A DNA stretch of 64,000 nt from Deinococcus grandis. Lineage in GTDB: Bacteria; Deinococcota; Deinococci; Deinococcales; Deinococcaceae. Below are positions 1-7,394 of this stretch, piece after piece (position 1 is the stretch's first letter; each line of letters starts with the position of its first letter). Where the stretch lies: assembly GCF_001485435.1 (NCBI RefSeq), contig NZ_BCMS01000002.1, forward strand, positions 152,427-216,426, in the 5' to 3' direction. Under the pieces are notes generated by a model. The model was given only the letters and a program-made list of their open reading frames with translations. It made no database searches and had not been told where the DNA came from. Position numbers and translations under genes: made by a program.

Positions 1-580
1 GTGGTCTTCACCCACGCCTCCCACGGCCCGGCATACCCTCCATCCACGAACAGATGGAGTGACCACTGCGGCTGCGACAGGTGCACCTGTCGCAGCAACA
101 CCTTCCCACCCTCGCGGTCGCTGATGTTCGCTGCCGTGACGGTGACACCCAGCAACAACCCCTGCGTATCCACGATCAGGTGATGCTTTCGTCCGTTGAT
201 CTTCTTGCCCCCGTCGTACCCTCTGACCCCCCTTTTTGGGAGGTCCTCACACTCCGGGAATCCACGACGCCCGCCGTTGGGCGGGCGTTGCGGCCCATGG
301 CCGTTCGAGTCTGGGTGCGCAGCGCGTCATTGACGCGCAGCCAGACGCCATCGAGCTTCCACTGCCGGAAGTAGCTGTACACCGTCTTCCAGTGCGGAAA
401 ATCGGCAGGCAACATGCGCCAGGACACGCCGCCACGTGTGATGTAGAAGATGGCATCAACGACATCCCGGCGATGGATGCGTGCTGGACGTCCGCCTGGT
501 TTAGGCGCGGGAATCAGTGGGCAGAGGATGGCCCATTCAGCGTCACTGGTATCGCTGGGGTAGTGTCGGTGCCGAGTCAT
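1..580 (-). CDS. IS5-family DDE transposase, two frames joined by -1 frameshift, 3' end outside window
   Basis: The first frame (580 down to about 176) carries the N-terminal IS5-type domain (DAEWAILCPLIP, GGVSWRMLPADFP) and the first catalytic Asp in VVDSRSV. At 227-237 the coding strand reads A5G6. A -1 slip there moves the ribosome to a second frame that continues the same protein with KGGVRGYDGGKKINGRKHH and later LFVDGGYAGPWEAW, where VDGG holds the second catalytic Asp. Programmed -1 slippage on an A-then-G run is the known expression mode of the IS427 group, so this is probably a normal two-frame transposase, not a broken gene. The C-terminal Glu lies beyond the window. Confidence 0.85.
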
Positions 581-615
581 AAAAAACAGTACGCTGTTTT
601 CGACACCACTCCCTC
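1..615 (-). mobile_element. IS5-family (IS427-like) insertion sequence, cut by the window edge
   Basis: The left edge lies inside an insertion sequence whose transposase reads leftward. The transposase start is at 580, and the outer end of the element must lie a short way to the right, probably near 600-630, where the dispersed repeat at 638 begins. I could not define the terminal inverted repeat or a target duplication because the other end is outside the window, so the right boundary is approximate. Confidence 0.75.
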
Positions 616-637
616 AACCCTCTTTCCAGACAGCCTC

Positions 638-776
638 TCATACGGATTCCGTTTGTTTCGCTGACAATCCGGAACTTCACCGGATCGCCAGCTCCACGTC
701 CGGAACCCGCTTTGCTCCTTCTCGCATCCGCTCGGGTTGAAAGATTTTGCAAACCTTTCAACCGGAGTCCGTATCA
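638..776. repeat. 139-bp dispersed repeat with inverted termini (copy A)
   Basis: The element starts TCATACGGATTCCG and ends CGGAGTCCGTATCA, which are imperfect inverted repeats of each other. Inside, next to one end, is a perfect-looking stem (ttgaaag ... cttttcaa type) around a TTTGCAAA-like centre, followed by a conserved block reading CGAGCGGA...GAGAAGGAGC and CGGGTTCCGG on the minus strand. Copies with the same layout lie at 31283-31421 and 31500-31637; more diverged relatives are at 3265-3406, 23034-23160 and 54272-54424. No coding capacity is visible. Confidence 0.8.
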
Positions 777-799
777 GGTCCCTTGCGGCGCGGCAGGTA

Positions 800-940
<141 letters not shown>

Positions 941-1093
941 CTCTCGCCGTCAGAGGGCCACTTTCAGGACGCCTGCGCCGCCCGGACACCGGGCGCGGAG
1001 CCGCTCCGGGCCCCACCGGGCGCCAGCGGCTCTGGAGCGTGCCGGTGCTGGCTGCCCGGGCCGCCCCACCCGCGCACCCGCCGGAGTTCTTTC

Positions 1094-1963
1094 ATGCATA
1101 TCCGCTTCCTGCTGGCCCTGGGCCTGCCGCTGTCCACGGCCGCCGCTGCCTCCTACCCGCTGACCGTCACGGACGACCTGGGCCGCAGCGTGACCCTGAA
1201 GGCCGAACCGCGCCGCATCATCGCCATGCTGCCCAGCCACACCGAGACGCTCGCCGCGCTGGGCCTCGCCGACCGACTGGTCGCCGTGGACGTCTACAGC
1301 AACTACCCGCAGGCGGTCGTGACGCGCCTGCCGAAGGTCGGCAGCGCCTACCAGCCGGACCTCGAGGCGATCCTGGCGCTGAAACCGGACCTGGTGCTCG
1401 CCGACGAGTCCGCCGGGTCACGCCTGACGCAGAAGCTCGCGCAGGCGGGCCTGACCGTGTACGGCGGGACGGCCCAGACGTACGGCGAGGTCTTCGAGAA
1501 GATCGCCACGCTGGGGAAACTCACGAACCGCGAGGCGAACGCCACGCGCCTGACCACGTCCATGCGCGCCGACCTGAACGCCCTGCAGCGCAGCGTGGCG
1601 GGCCTGCCGAAGGTCAGCACGTACTACGAGATCGACCCCAGCCCGTACTCGGTCGGACCGAACTCGTTCATCGGCACGCTGATCACCAAGGCGGGCGGGC
1701 AGACGATCGTCCCAGCCACGCTGGGTGACTTCCCGAAACTCGACCCGGAACTCATCGTGCAGCGCAACCCGCAGGTCATGGTGGGCCTCACGCTGGACGA
1801 CGCCCGACTCCGGCCCGGCTGGGCGGGCCTGCGGGCCGTGACCGGCGGCCGGGTGTTCCGCCCCACCCCGGAAGAACGGGACGCCCTGAGCCGCCCGGGG
1901 CCGCGCCTGCCGCAGGCGCTGCGCGCCCTGATCCGCTACCTGCACCCGGAGGCGCGCCCATGA
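1094..1963 (+). CDS. btuF: Cobalamin/corrinoid ABC-transporter substrate-binding protein (BtuF-like)
   Basis: This 289-residue protein opens with a signal peptide (MHIRFLLALGLPLSTAAAAS) and continues as a class III periplasmic binding protein: YPLTVTDDLGRSVTLKAEPRRIIAMLPSHTETLAALGL is the usual BtuF/FepB-type beginning, and the C-terminal half keeps the KAGGQTIVP and ELIVQRNPQVMV segments. The family binds vitamin B12 or iron chelates outside the membrane and delivers them to a BtuCD-type importer. The riboswitch upstream and the adenosyltransferase overlapping its stop by 4 nt favour a corrinoid. I chose the ATG at 1094 because it is preceded by CCGGAG and gives a proper signal peptide. No permease or ATPase gene is adjacent. 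Confidence 0.87.
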   Translation: MHIRFLLALGLPLSTAAAASYPLTVTDDLGRSVTLKAEPRRIIAMLPSHTETLAALGLADRLVAVDVYSNYPQAVVTRLPKVGSAYQPDLEAILALKPDLVLADESAGSRLTQKLAQAGLTVYGGTAQTYGEVFEKIATLGKLTNREANATRLTTSMRADLNALQRSVAGLPKVSTYYEIDPSPYSVGPNSFIGTLITKAGGQTIVPATLGDFPKLDPELIVQRNPQVMVGLTLDDARLRPGWAGLRAVTGGRVFRPTPEERDALSRPGPRLPQALRALIRYLHPEARP

Positions 1964-2649
1964 CCGACCAGCCGCCCCCCGCACCGGACCGTCCCACCGG
2001 GCACCCCGCCACGCCCACGACCCCCGACCCGAGCACCGAGCACCTGAGCACCGAGGACCGTCGCGCGCGCGCCATGCGCGAGCTGACCGAGCAGCGCGAC
2101 GCGTACCGCAAACCCGAGGGCGTCAGCAAGGGCCGCCGCGGCCTGCTGATCGTGAACACCGGGCACGGCAAGGGCAAGACCACCGCCGCGCTGGGCCTGA
2201 TGATCCGCGCGCACGGCCGCGGCCTGCGCGTCCGGATGTTCCAGTTCCTGAAGCACGACACCGCGAAGTTCGGCGAGCACCGCACCCTGGACCTGCTGGG
2301 CATCCCGTACCAGGGTCTCGGCGACGGCTGGACGTGGCGCAGCCGCGACCTGGAGAACTCGGCGGCGCTGGCCGAGCACGGCTGGGCACTCGCCCGGGCC
2401 GCCATCCAGTCCGGCGAGCACGACCTGATCGTCCTGGACGAATTCACGTACCCCCTCAAGTACGGCTGGGTCCCCTGGGCCGACGTGGAAGCCACCCTGC
2501 GCGCCCGCGACCCCCGCCTGCACGTGGTCATCACCGGACGTGACGCCCTGCCGGAACTCGTGGCCCTCGCCGACACCGTCAGCGAGATCCAGCCGGTCAG
2601 GCACGCCTACGAGCAAGGCATCGGCGGGCAGACCGGCATCGAGTACTGA
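1960..2649 (+). CDS. cobO: Corrinoid adenosyltransferase (CobO/BtuR family)
   Basis: The 229-residue protein transfers the 5'-deoxyadenosyl group of ATP to cob(I)alamin or cob(I)yrinic acid a,c-diamide, the last activation step of coenzyme B12. A P-loop, NTGHGKGKTTAALG, lies at residues 66-79, and the family signatures FQFLKHDTAKFGE, GDGWTWRSRD and IVLDEFTYPLKYGW follow. The first ~55 residues are a Pro/Thr-rich, low-complexity extension. Its ATG overlaps the stop of btuF (ATGA), so the two are translationally coupled and share control by the cobalamin riboswitch. The locus couples corrinoid uptake to coenzyme formation. Confidence 0.93.
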   Translation: MTDQPPPAPDRPTGHPATPTTPDPSTEHLSTEDRRARAMRELTEQRDAYRKPEGVSKGRRGLLIVNTGHGKGKTTAALGLMIRAHGRGLRVRMFQFLKHDTAKFGEHRTLDLLGIPYQGLGDGWTWRSRDLENSAALAEHGWALARAAIQSGEHDLIVLDEFTYPLKYGWVPWADVEATLRARDPRLHVVITGRDALPELVALADTVSEIQPVRHAYEQGIGGQTGIEY

Positions 2650-2855
2650 CCGCGGCCACTCCGGCAGGGACGGGGCCGGGCACCGGGCCGACGCACGACG
2701 GTGGGGCTCCGGGTCCGCTCTGTGAGCGCCGCCCGGTCGGTCGCCCCCACCCGGGGGCAGGTGACGTGAAGGGAACGTACACACACTCACGCGTGAAAAA
2801 AACTACACTGCGTGGGCCGCTCCGTGAAGTTCACCTCATCTCACCGGAGGATTCC

Positions 2856-3194
2856 ATGTTCAGAACCCTGACCCTGCTCGCTGCCCTCGGCCTCGGCTCC
2901 GCCCTGGCCGACCGGCCCGACACCGTGACCCTGCCCGACGGCGTGGTCGTCAAGGCCGACCTGCCCGGCTACCCACGCGGGAACGGCGGCAGCTACGGCG
3001 AGAACCACCCCAACAAGGTCCTGATCTGCCACGCCACCAGCGCCGTGGACACCAACGGCTACGTCGTGATCAGCGTCTCCCAGCAGGCCTACGACGCTCA
3101 CATGGCGCACGAGCACCTGAACCAGAACGGCAACAAGCAGGAGCGGGACGAACTGTACTTCAACGGCTTCACCTGCACCCGCCCCCCCACCTGA
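2856..3194 (+). CDS. Small secreted protein with an ICH...H...H motif
   Basis: This is a 112-residue protein with a good ribosome-binding site (CACCGGAGG) and a signal peptide, MFRTLTLLAALGLGSALA. The mature part is short and hydrophilic. The segment KVLICHATSAVDTNGYVVISVSQ followed by AYDAHMAHEHLN resembles a short motif (ICH-x-PPG ... ISVxxxAxxAHLxHGD) seen in many secreted bacterial proteins whose role is unknown; here the Cys/His pattern and a further Cys near the C-terminus (FTCTRPPT) could allow a disulfide or metal site. It stands alone between the B12 operon and the GAF gene. Function unknown. Confidence 0.7.
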   Translation: MFRTLTLLAALGLGSALADRPDTVTLPDGVVVKADLPGYPRGNGGSYGENHPNKVLICHATSAVDTNGYVVISVSQQAYDAHMAHEHLNQNGNKQERDELYFNGFTCTRPPT

Positions 3195-3264
3195 CCGGCC
3201 CCAGGACTCATCAGCGCAGCGGCGCGGGAGACGCTCAAGCCCTCCCCACGCCGCTGCGTTCGGC

Positions 3265-3406
3265 TGTCACAGCGGTGTTCAGAGGTGTTGAGGGGTGTGC
3301 TCAATGCCTCTGAACCGAGCAGAGCGAGAAGCCGTCAACAGCAGCGGTTGGAAGTGGAGCCCAGGGCGTGCCGTTGGCCCTTCAATGGAACTGGAAACCG
3401 CTGTCA
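3265..3406 (-). repeat. Diverged dispersed repeat (copy F) that supplies the stop codon of the GAF gene
   Basis: Read on the minus strand the element starts TGACAGCGGTTTCCAG and ends near ACCGCTGTGACA, an imperfect inverted pair. Internally it keeps the family layout: a hairpin (gttcagaggtg ... cctctgaac on the plus strand) next to CGAGCAGAGCGAGAAG and GGAAGTGGAG blocks that match copies A-C. The first three bases, TGA, are the stop codon of the GAF gene. Membership of the repeat family is inferred from layout and short matches, so it is less certain than copies A-C. Confidence 0.55.
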
Positions 3407-4453
3407 GTGGACCGGCACGGGGACTTCCCGCTGGTGGCGGTTCCGCATGGCCTGCCGCACGATGCCCGCCGAGGCCTCCAGCAGCTCCCGCTGCCGCGCC
3501 GACCAGACGCGGTCCGCGCCGACCAGCGCGTACGCCGCCACGTACCGCGCGCCGCAGAACGACCCCAGCGGCACCCACGCCATGGCGTCCGCGCCGGCCT
3601 GCGCGACCGTCGTGGACGCCCCGTCGTGCCGGGCGTAGTCCTGCACGTACTGCGGCGCGTCCCGGTCCGCGACCTGCCACGCGACGCCCTCGCCACGCGG
3701 GAGTTCCCGGGGGAGCGCGGCGAGGAACGCCTCACCGGCCGCGCCGCCCGTCCATTGCGTCAGGGCCGTCATGCGGTCGTCGAGCCGCAGCAGCGCCGCG
3801 CAGTCCACCCCGGCACTCTGCGCGATCATCGGCAGGGCGAACGACGCGGTCTCCTCGACCGGGAGGTCCAGCGTCGTCAACTGACTGACGCCCAGCAGCG
3901 CCTCCGAGAGCGTCTGGGCGTCCTGCACGGACCGCAGCAGGCGCGCGTTGGCCTGCGCTTCCTGGATCAGGGTGCGCTGCGTGAAGCGCAGCTCGAGTTC
4001 CGACACGACCGACTGCGCCAGGTCGGTCAGCAGCGCCCGGTCGGCGTCCGGGAAGTGCTCGCGGGGCCGCTGGTCGATCACGCACAGGCTGCCCAGCCGG
4101 AAGCCGTCCGGGGTGACCAGCGGCGCGCCCGCGTAGAAGCGGATGTGCGGCGCGCCGGTCACGAGCGGGTTGTGTTCGAACAGCGGGTCGCGCGTGGCGT
4201 CCAGGATGACCATGACCCCCTCGGACTGGATGGTGTACGTGCAGAACGACACCGACCGGTCCGTCTGGCGCAGGTCCAGCCCGAAGCAGGCCTTGAACCA
4301 CTGGCGATCCTGGTCGACCAGCGTGACCAGCGCGATCGGCGCGTTGAACAGCCGCGCGGCGATGCGGGTCACGCGGTCGAAGGCGTTCTCCGGCAGGGTG
4401 TCCAGCACGGCGTACCGCGCCAGTGCCGTCAAGCGGTCCGCTTCAGTGGTCAT
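3404..4453 (-). CDS. Double-GAF-domain sensor protein
   Basis: The 349-residue soluble protein contains two GAF domains. The first (about 15-160) has the form common in bacterial histidine-kinase-like sensors: ETFDRVTRIAARLF-type start, DQDRQWFKACFGLDLRQTDRSVSFCTYTI and GSLCVIDQRPREH. The second (about 190-335) starts TLSEALLGVSQLTTLDLPVEE. No kinase, HPt or output domain is present, so it may bind a small ligand or act with the divergent HPt/receiver/GGDEF genes; that link is inferred from position. The ATG at 4453 is chosen because CATGAT lies 6 nt upstream, a leaderless arrangement. The stop codon coincides with the end of a dispersed repeat. Confidence 0.82.
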   Translation of the reverse strand: MTTEADRLTALARYAVLDTLPENAFDRVTRIAARLFNAPIALVTLVDQDRQWFKACFGLDLRQTDRSVSFCTYTIQSEGVMVILDATRDPLFEHNPLVTGAPHIRFYAGAPLVTPDGFRLGSLCVIDQRPREHFPDADRALLTDLAQSVVSELELRFTQRTLIQEAQANARLLRSVQDAQTLSEALLGVSQLTTLDLPVEETASFALPMIAQSAGVDCAALLRLDDRMTALTQWTGGAAGEAFLAALPRELPRGEGVAWQVADRDAPQYVQDYARHDGASTTVAQAGADAMAWVPLGSFCGARYVAAYALVGADRVWSARQRELLEASAGIVRQAMRNRHQREVPVPVH

Positions 4454-4599
4454 GCGGGCATCATGACACCGCGCGCCGGGCCGCTGCCGTGCAGTTTTCA
4501 CCGCAGCGCGTCAATGAACCTGCGCGTGAGAAGTCTGCAAGAGTTGCGGCCGCACAGTCGGACCATGCCAGCAGACCTCTGCCACACGGGCGGGCGACG

Positions 4600-4962
4600 G
4601 TGACCGCCGCGGACTTCACCGAGCTGTCCGGGGCCGAAGCGGCCGGTCACCTCGCGCAGCTGCGGCGCCTGTGCCACGAGCCGGTCGCAGGGTGGCACGC
4701 GGCGTTCGTGGCGGCGCACACCCTCAAGGGCAGCGCCGCGATGCTGGACCTGCGCGGCATCCGGGACGTCGCGGCGCACCTCGAGCGGCTGCTGGGCGGC
4801 GGCGCGCCGGCCGGGCCCCCGGCGTGGCTCGCGGACGCCCGCGACGCCTGCGCGTGCCTGGAAGCGGAGCTGCTGGACCTGCGGCCCGGCGCGGCGCCCA
4901 GCGCGCCCGCCGAGCAGGTCGCGGCGCGCCTGGCACGCCACCCGGGCGGCACCCGCGCGTGA
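4600..4962 (+). CDS. Histidine phosphotransfer (HPt) domain protein
   Basis: A 120-residue single HPt domain. The phospho-accepting histidine is expected at residue 40 in AAHTLKGSAAMLDL, the classical HPt signature, followed by a helix ending HLERLLGGG. Such proteins relay phosphate between histidine kinases and receivers. The GTG at 4600 is the first plausible start; the frame is open further upstream but that part overlaps the divergent GAF gene's promoter, so the start is uncertain. Its stop overlaps the start of the receiver gene by 4 nt (GTGA), arguing that the two proteins work as a phosphorelay pair. Confidence 0.78.
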   Translation: MTAADFTELSGAEAAGHLAQLRRLCHEPVAGWHAAFVAAHTLKGSAAMLDLRGIRDVAAHLERLLGGGAPAGPPAWLADARDACACLEAELLDLRPGAAPSAPAEQVAARLARHPGGTRA

Positions 4963-5366
4963 GTGCCGAGCCGCTGCACGTCCTGATCGTGGACGACAGC
5001 GCCCTGATGCGCGCCATGCTGCGTCAGGCGCTGCGGGACCTCGGGGCGCGCGGGGAGGCCCCGGCGACGCGGGATGAGGCGCGCGAGGCGCTGGGCCTGC
5101 GCGGTGGGCACACGGACGTGGACGTGCTCCTGCTGGACCTCGTGATGCCCGGCACGGACGGCCTGACGTTCCTGCGGGAACTGCGCGCGCACGCGCACCT
5201 GCAGGACCTGAGCGTGATCATGGTCACGGCGCTGCAGGAGGACGACCGGCTGGACGAGGCCTTCGCGGCGGGCGCGAACGACTACGTCACGAAACCCGTG
5301 CGGCCCACGGTGCTGTGCGCGCGGACCCTGCACGCGGCGCGGCTGACCCGGGCGGGCGCGGCGTGA
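4959..5366 (+). CDS. Response-regulator receiver domain, likely N-terminal half of a receiver-GGDEF gene
   Basis: A 135-residue CheY-like receiver: acidic pair D12-D13, phospho-acceptor D60 (LLLDLVMPG), T90 region (IMVTALQ) and K112 (DYVTKPV) are all in place. The protein stops at RLTRAGAA, but the next frame continues immediately with RREREAQLEHLTGSLRALN, the coiled linker that normally joins a receiver to a GGDEF domain. Removing a single G in the G/C run at about 5349-5358 would fuse the two into one PleD/WspR-like regulator. It is therefore either a recently frameshifted gene, a slippage site, or a sequencing error. Confidence 0.85.
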   Translation: MSAEPLHVLIVDDSALMRAMLRQALRDLGARGEAPATRDEAREALGLRGGHTDVDVLLLDLVMPGTDGLTFLRELRAHAHLQDLSVIMVTALQEDDRLDEAFAAGANDYVTKPVRPTVLCARTLHAARLTRAGAA

Positions 5367-6099
5367 ACGCGAGGCGCAACTGGAGCACCTGACCGGATCG
5401 CTGCGCGCCCTGAACGACCAGCTGACCGCCCTGAGCGTCACGGACGCCCTGACGGGACTCGCCAACCGCCGCGCGTTCGACGCGCACCTGGACCGCGCGC
5501 TGTACCTGCACGCCCGCAGCGGCCTGAACGTCACGCTGATCATGCTGGACATCGATCACTTCAAGCGGTACAACGACACGCTCGGTCACCCGGCCGGGGA
5601 CGCGTGCCTGCAGGAGGTCGCGGCGCTGCTGCGGGAGTGCACGCCGCACCGCACGGACCTGACCGCCCGGTACGGCGGGGAGGAATTCGCGCTGCTGCTG
5701 CTCGACACGGACCTGGCGGGTGGCCTGACGGTCGCGCGGCGCGTGGTGTCCGCGCTGACAGCGCGCCGCCTGCCGCACCCGGGCAGCCCGCTGGGGTTCG
5801 TGACGGTCAGCCTGGGGGTGGCATGTACGGCCGACACGCCCGACCTGCCGCTGGCCGAGGCGGCAGATCAGGCGCTGTACCGCGCCAAGCAGGCGGGCCG
5901 CCACCGCGCGCTGGCCTGGACGGTGGGCGTCCCGGGCGAGCCGACCTGCCCCGCAGTGAGGCCCGCCCGGACGGCGTCCAGGCAGGCCTGCGGGAGGGAT
6001 CGGGTCAGGCGAAGTCCGGTACGCGGCCCAGCACCTTCAGGCGGACCATGTTCGCCACGAAGATCACGGTGCTCAGGGCGGTCAGGGCGAACAGGGTGA
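5365..6099 (+). CDS. GGDEF diguanylate cyclase, in a shifted frame after the receiver gene
   Basis: The frame starts as a coiled linker (EREAQLEHLTGSLRALNDQL), then TDALTGLANRRAF, LDIDHFKRYNDTLGH and the active-site motif GGEEF at 5674-5688; the C-terminal ADQALYRAKQAGR signature is also present. It would make cyclic di-GMP. No ATG, GTG or TTG exists in this frame before the domain begins; the first ATG (5542) would delete part of the domain. Expression thus seems to need fusion to the receiver by frameshift. The tail after residue ~195 is Arg/Pro-rich and its last 95 nt overlap the convergent narK gene, so the true end is doubtful. Confidence 0.72.
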   Translation, partial: EREAQLEHLTGSLRALNDQLTALSVTDALTGLANRRAFDAHLDRALYLHARSGLNVTLIMLDIDHFKRYNDTLGHPAGDACLQEVAALLRECTPHRTDLTARYGGEEFALLLLDTDLAGGLTVARRVVSALTARRLPHPGSPLGFVTVSLGVACTADTPDLPLAEAADQALYRAKQAGRHRALAWTVGVPGEPTCPAVRPARTASRQACGRDRVRRSPVRGPAPSGGPCSPRRSRCSGRSGRTG

Positions 6100-7228
6100 C
6101 GAAGGCGGTCTGGCCGCCCAGGGTGGGTTTCAGTGCCGCGAAGGCGAGTGGGAGGATGAAGCCGCCCAGGCCGCCGAGCAGGCCGACGAGTCCGCCGACG
6201 ACGCCCATCTGGCCGGGGTTCCACTGGGCGACGAGGGTGTAGGTGCTGGCCTTGCCGACGCCCATGCCGATGCCGACGATGGTGGTGAGCAGCATGAACG
6301 GCGTGACGCTCAGGTCGCGCAGCAGGGGCAGCAGTCCGGCCAGCATGACGGCGAACGCGGCGACGGTCACGGCGCGCGGCCCGAAGCGGTCGGAGAGGTA
6401 GCCGCCCAGGGGGCGCAGGAGGCTGGCGGGGAAGATGAACAGCGCGGTGAGCAGGCCCGCCTGCGCCAGCGGAATGCCATAGTGGTCGACGTAGTACTTG
6501 GGCAGGTAGAGGCTGTAGGCGACGTACGCGCCGAAGAAGATGACGTAGTACAGCCCGAAGCGCCACACCTGCGCGCGGGCCAGCGGGCGCAGCCAGTCGC
6601 CCAGGGTGCGGCTGGTGGGCGTGGTCCGGTCGGCGGGCGTGAGGCGGGCGGTGAGGGCAGCGCACACGAGCAGGGCGAGGCCGAACACGAACGGCACGAA
6701 GTGCCACCCGCCGGGAATGAGCAGGCCTGCCGGGACCAGGGTGATCATCAGCGGCGCGAGGAGCTTGGTGATGCTCGCCCCGGCGTTCCCGGCGCCGAAG
6801 GTGCCGAGCGCGAGGCCCTGACGTGAGACCGGCACCCACTGCGCGATCCAGGCGTTCCCGACGGCGAAGCTGACGCCCGCGAGACCCACGCCGAGCGCGA
6901 GGGCCAGCAGGGTGGTGTAGCCGTCCGCCCAGGCGAGCGCCAGGGCGAAGGCGGCGGTGATCAGGGTGGTCGCCAGGAAGACCCGTTTGCCGCCGTAGCG
7001 GTCGGCCCAGATCCCTGCCGGGAGGCGCAGCAGCGAGCCGGTCAGGACCGGGATGGCGGTCAGCAGCGTGAACTGCGCGTCGGTCAGGCCCAGTTCCTTG
7101 CGGATGGGCAGGCCGACGATGGCGAACATGACCCACACGGCGAACATCAGCGTGAAGCCCAGGGTGGCGGCGGTGACGACCCGGCGGGCGTCGGCGGTCA
7201 GGGGCGGAGCGGCGGGGGTGGTGGTCAT
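6005..7228 (-). CDS. narK: Nitrate/nitrite MFS transporter (NarK family)
   Basis: A 407-residue membrane protein of the major facilitator superfamily with about 12 hydrophobic segments. It carries the nitrate/nitrite-porter features: FAVWVMFAIVGLPIRKELGL in the first helix region, RLPAGIWADRYGGKRVF between helices 2 and 3, two Gly-rich signature helices (GAGNAGASITKLLAPL and GGLVGLLGGLGGFILPL). It would import nitrate or exchange it for nitrite. The start at 7228 follows an AGGAGG ribosome site. It lies 165 nt downstream of the nitrate reductase on the same strand, consistent with an assimilation operon. Confidence 0.93.
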   Translation of the reverse strand: MTTTPAAPPLTADARRVVTAATLGFTLMFAVWVMFAIVGLPIRKELGLTDAQFTLLTAIPVLTGSLLRLPAGIWADRYGGKRVFLATTLITAAFALALAWADGYTTLLALALGVGLAGVSFAVGNAWIAQWVPVSRQGLALGTFGAGNAGASITKLLAPLMITLVPAGLLIPGGWHFVPFVFGLALLVCAALTARLTPADRTTPTSRTLGDWLRPLARAQVWRFGLYYVIFFGAYVAYSLYLPKYYVDHYGIPLAQAGLLTALFIFPASLLRPLGGYLSDRFGPRAVTVAAFAVMLAGLLPLLRDLSVTPFMLLTTIVGIGMGVGKASTYTLVAQWNPGQMGVVGGLVGLLGGLGGFILPLAFAALKPTLGGQTAFVTLFALTALSTVIFVANMVRLKVLGRVPDFA

Positions 7229-7394
7229 GCGGGGCCTCCTGTGGGCAGTGCGGGCGGCAGGCAATAGGCGGGCGGGACCGGCGCGGAACGCGGGTCGGGG
7301 GGGGCCGTGCGGGACGGTGGGTGCGGGCAACCTGGGGTGGGCTCAGCGGCTGGGTGGCGGCATGGCGGGCTCCTTGGGGCTGGGGCGGGTGGGG

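Noticed and set aside
1..580. Broken transposase pseudogene
   Set aside because: The two frames join at an A5G6 run by a -1 slip, the known programmed frameshift of IS427-type elements.
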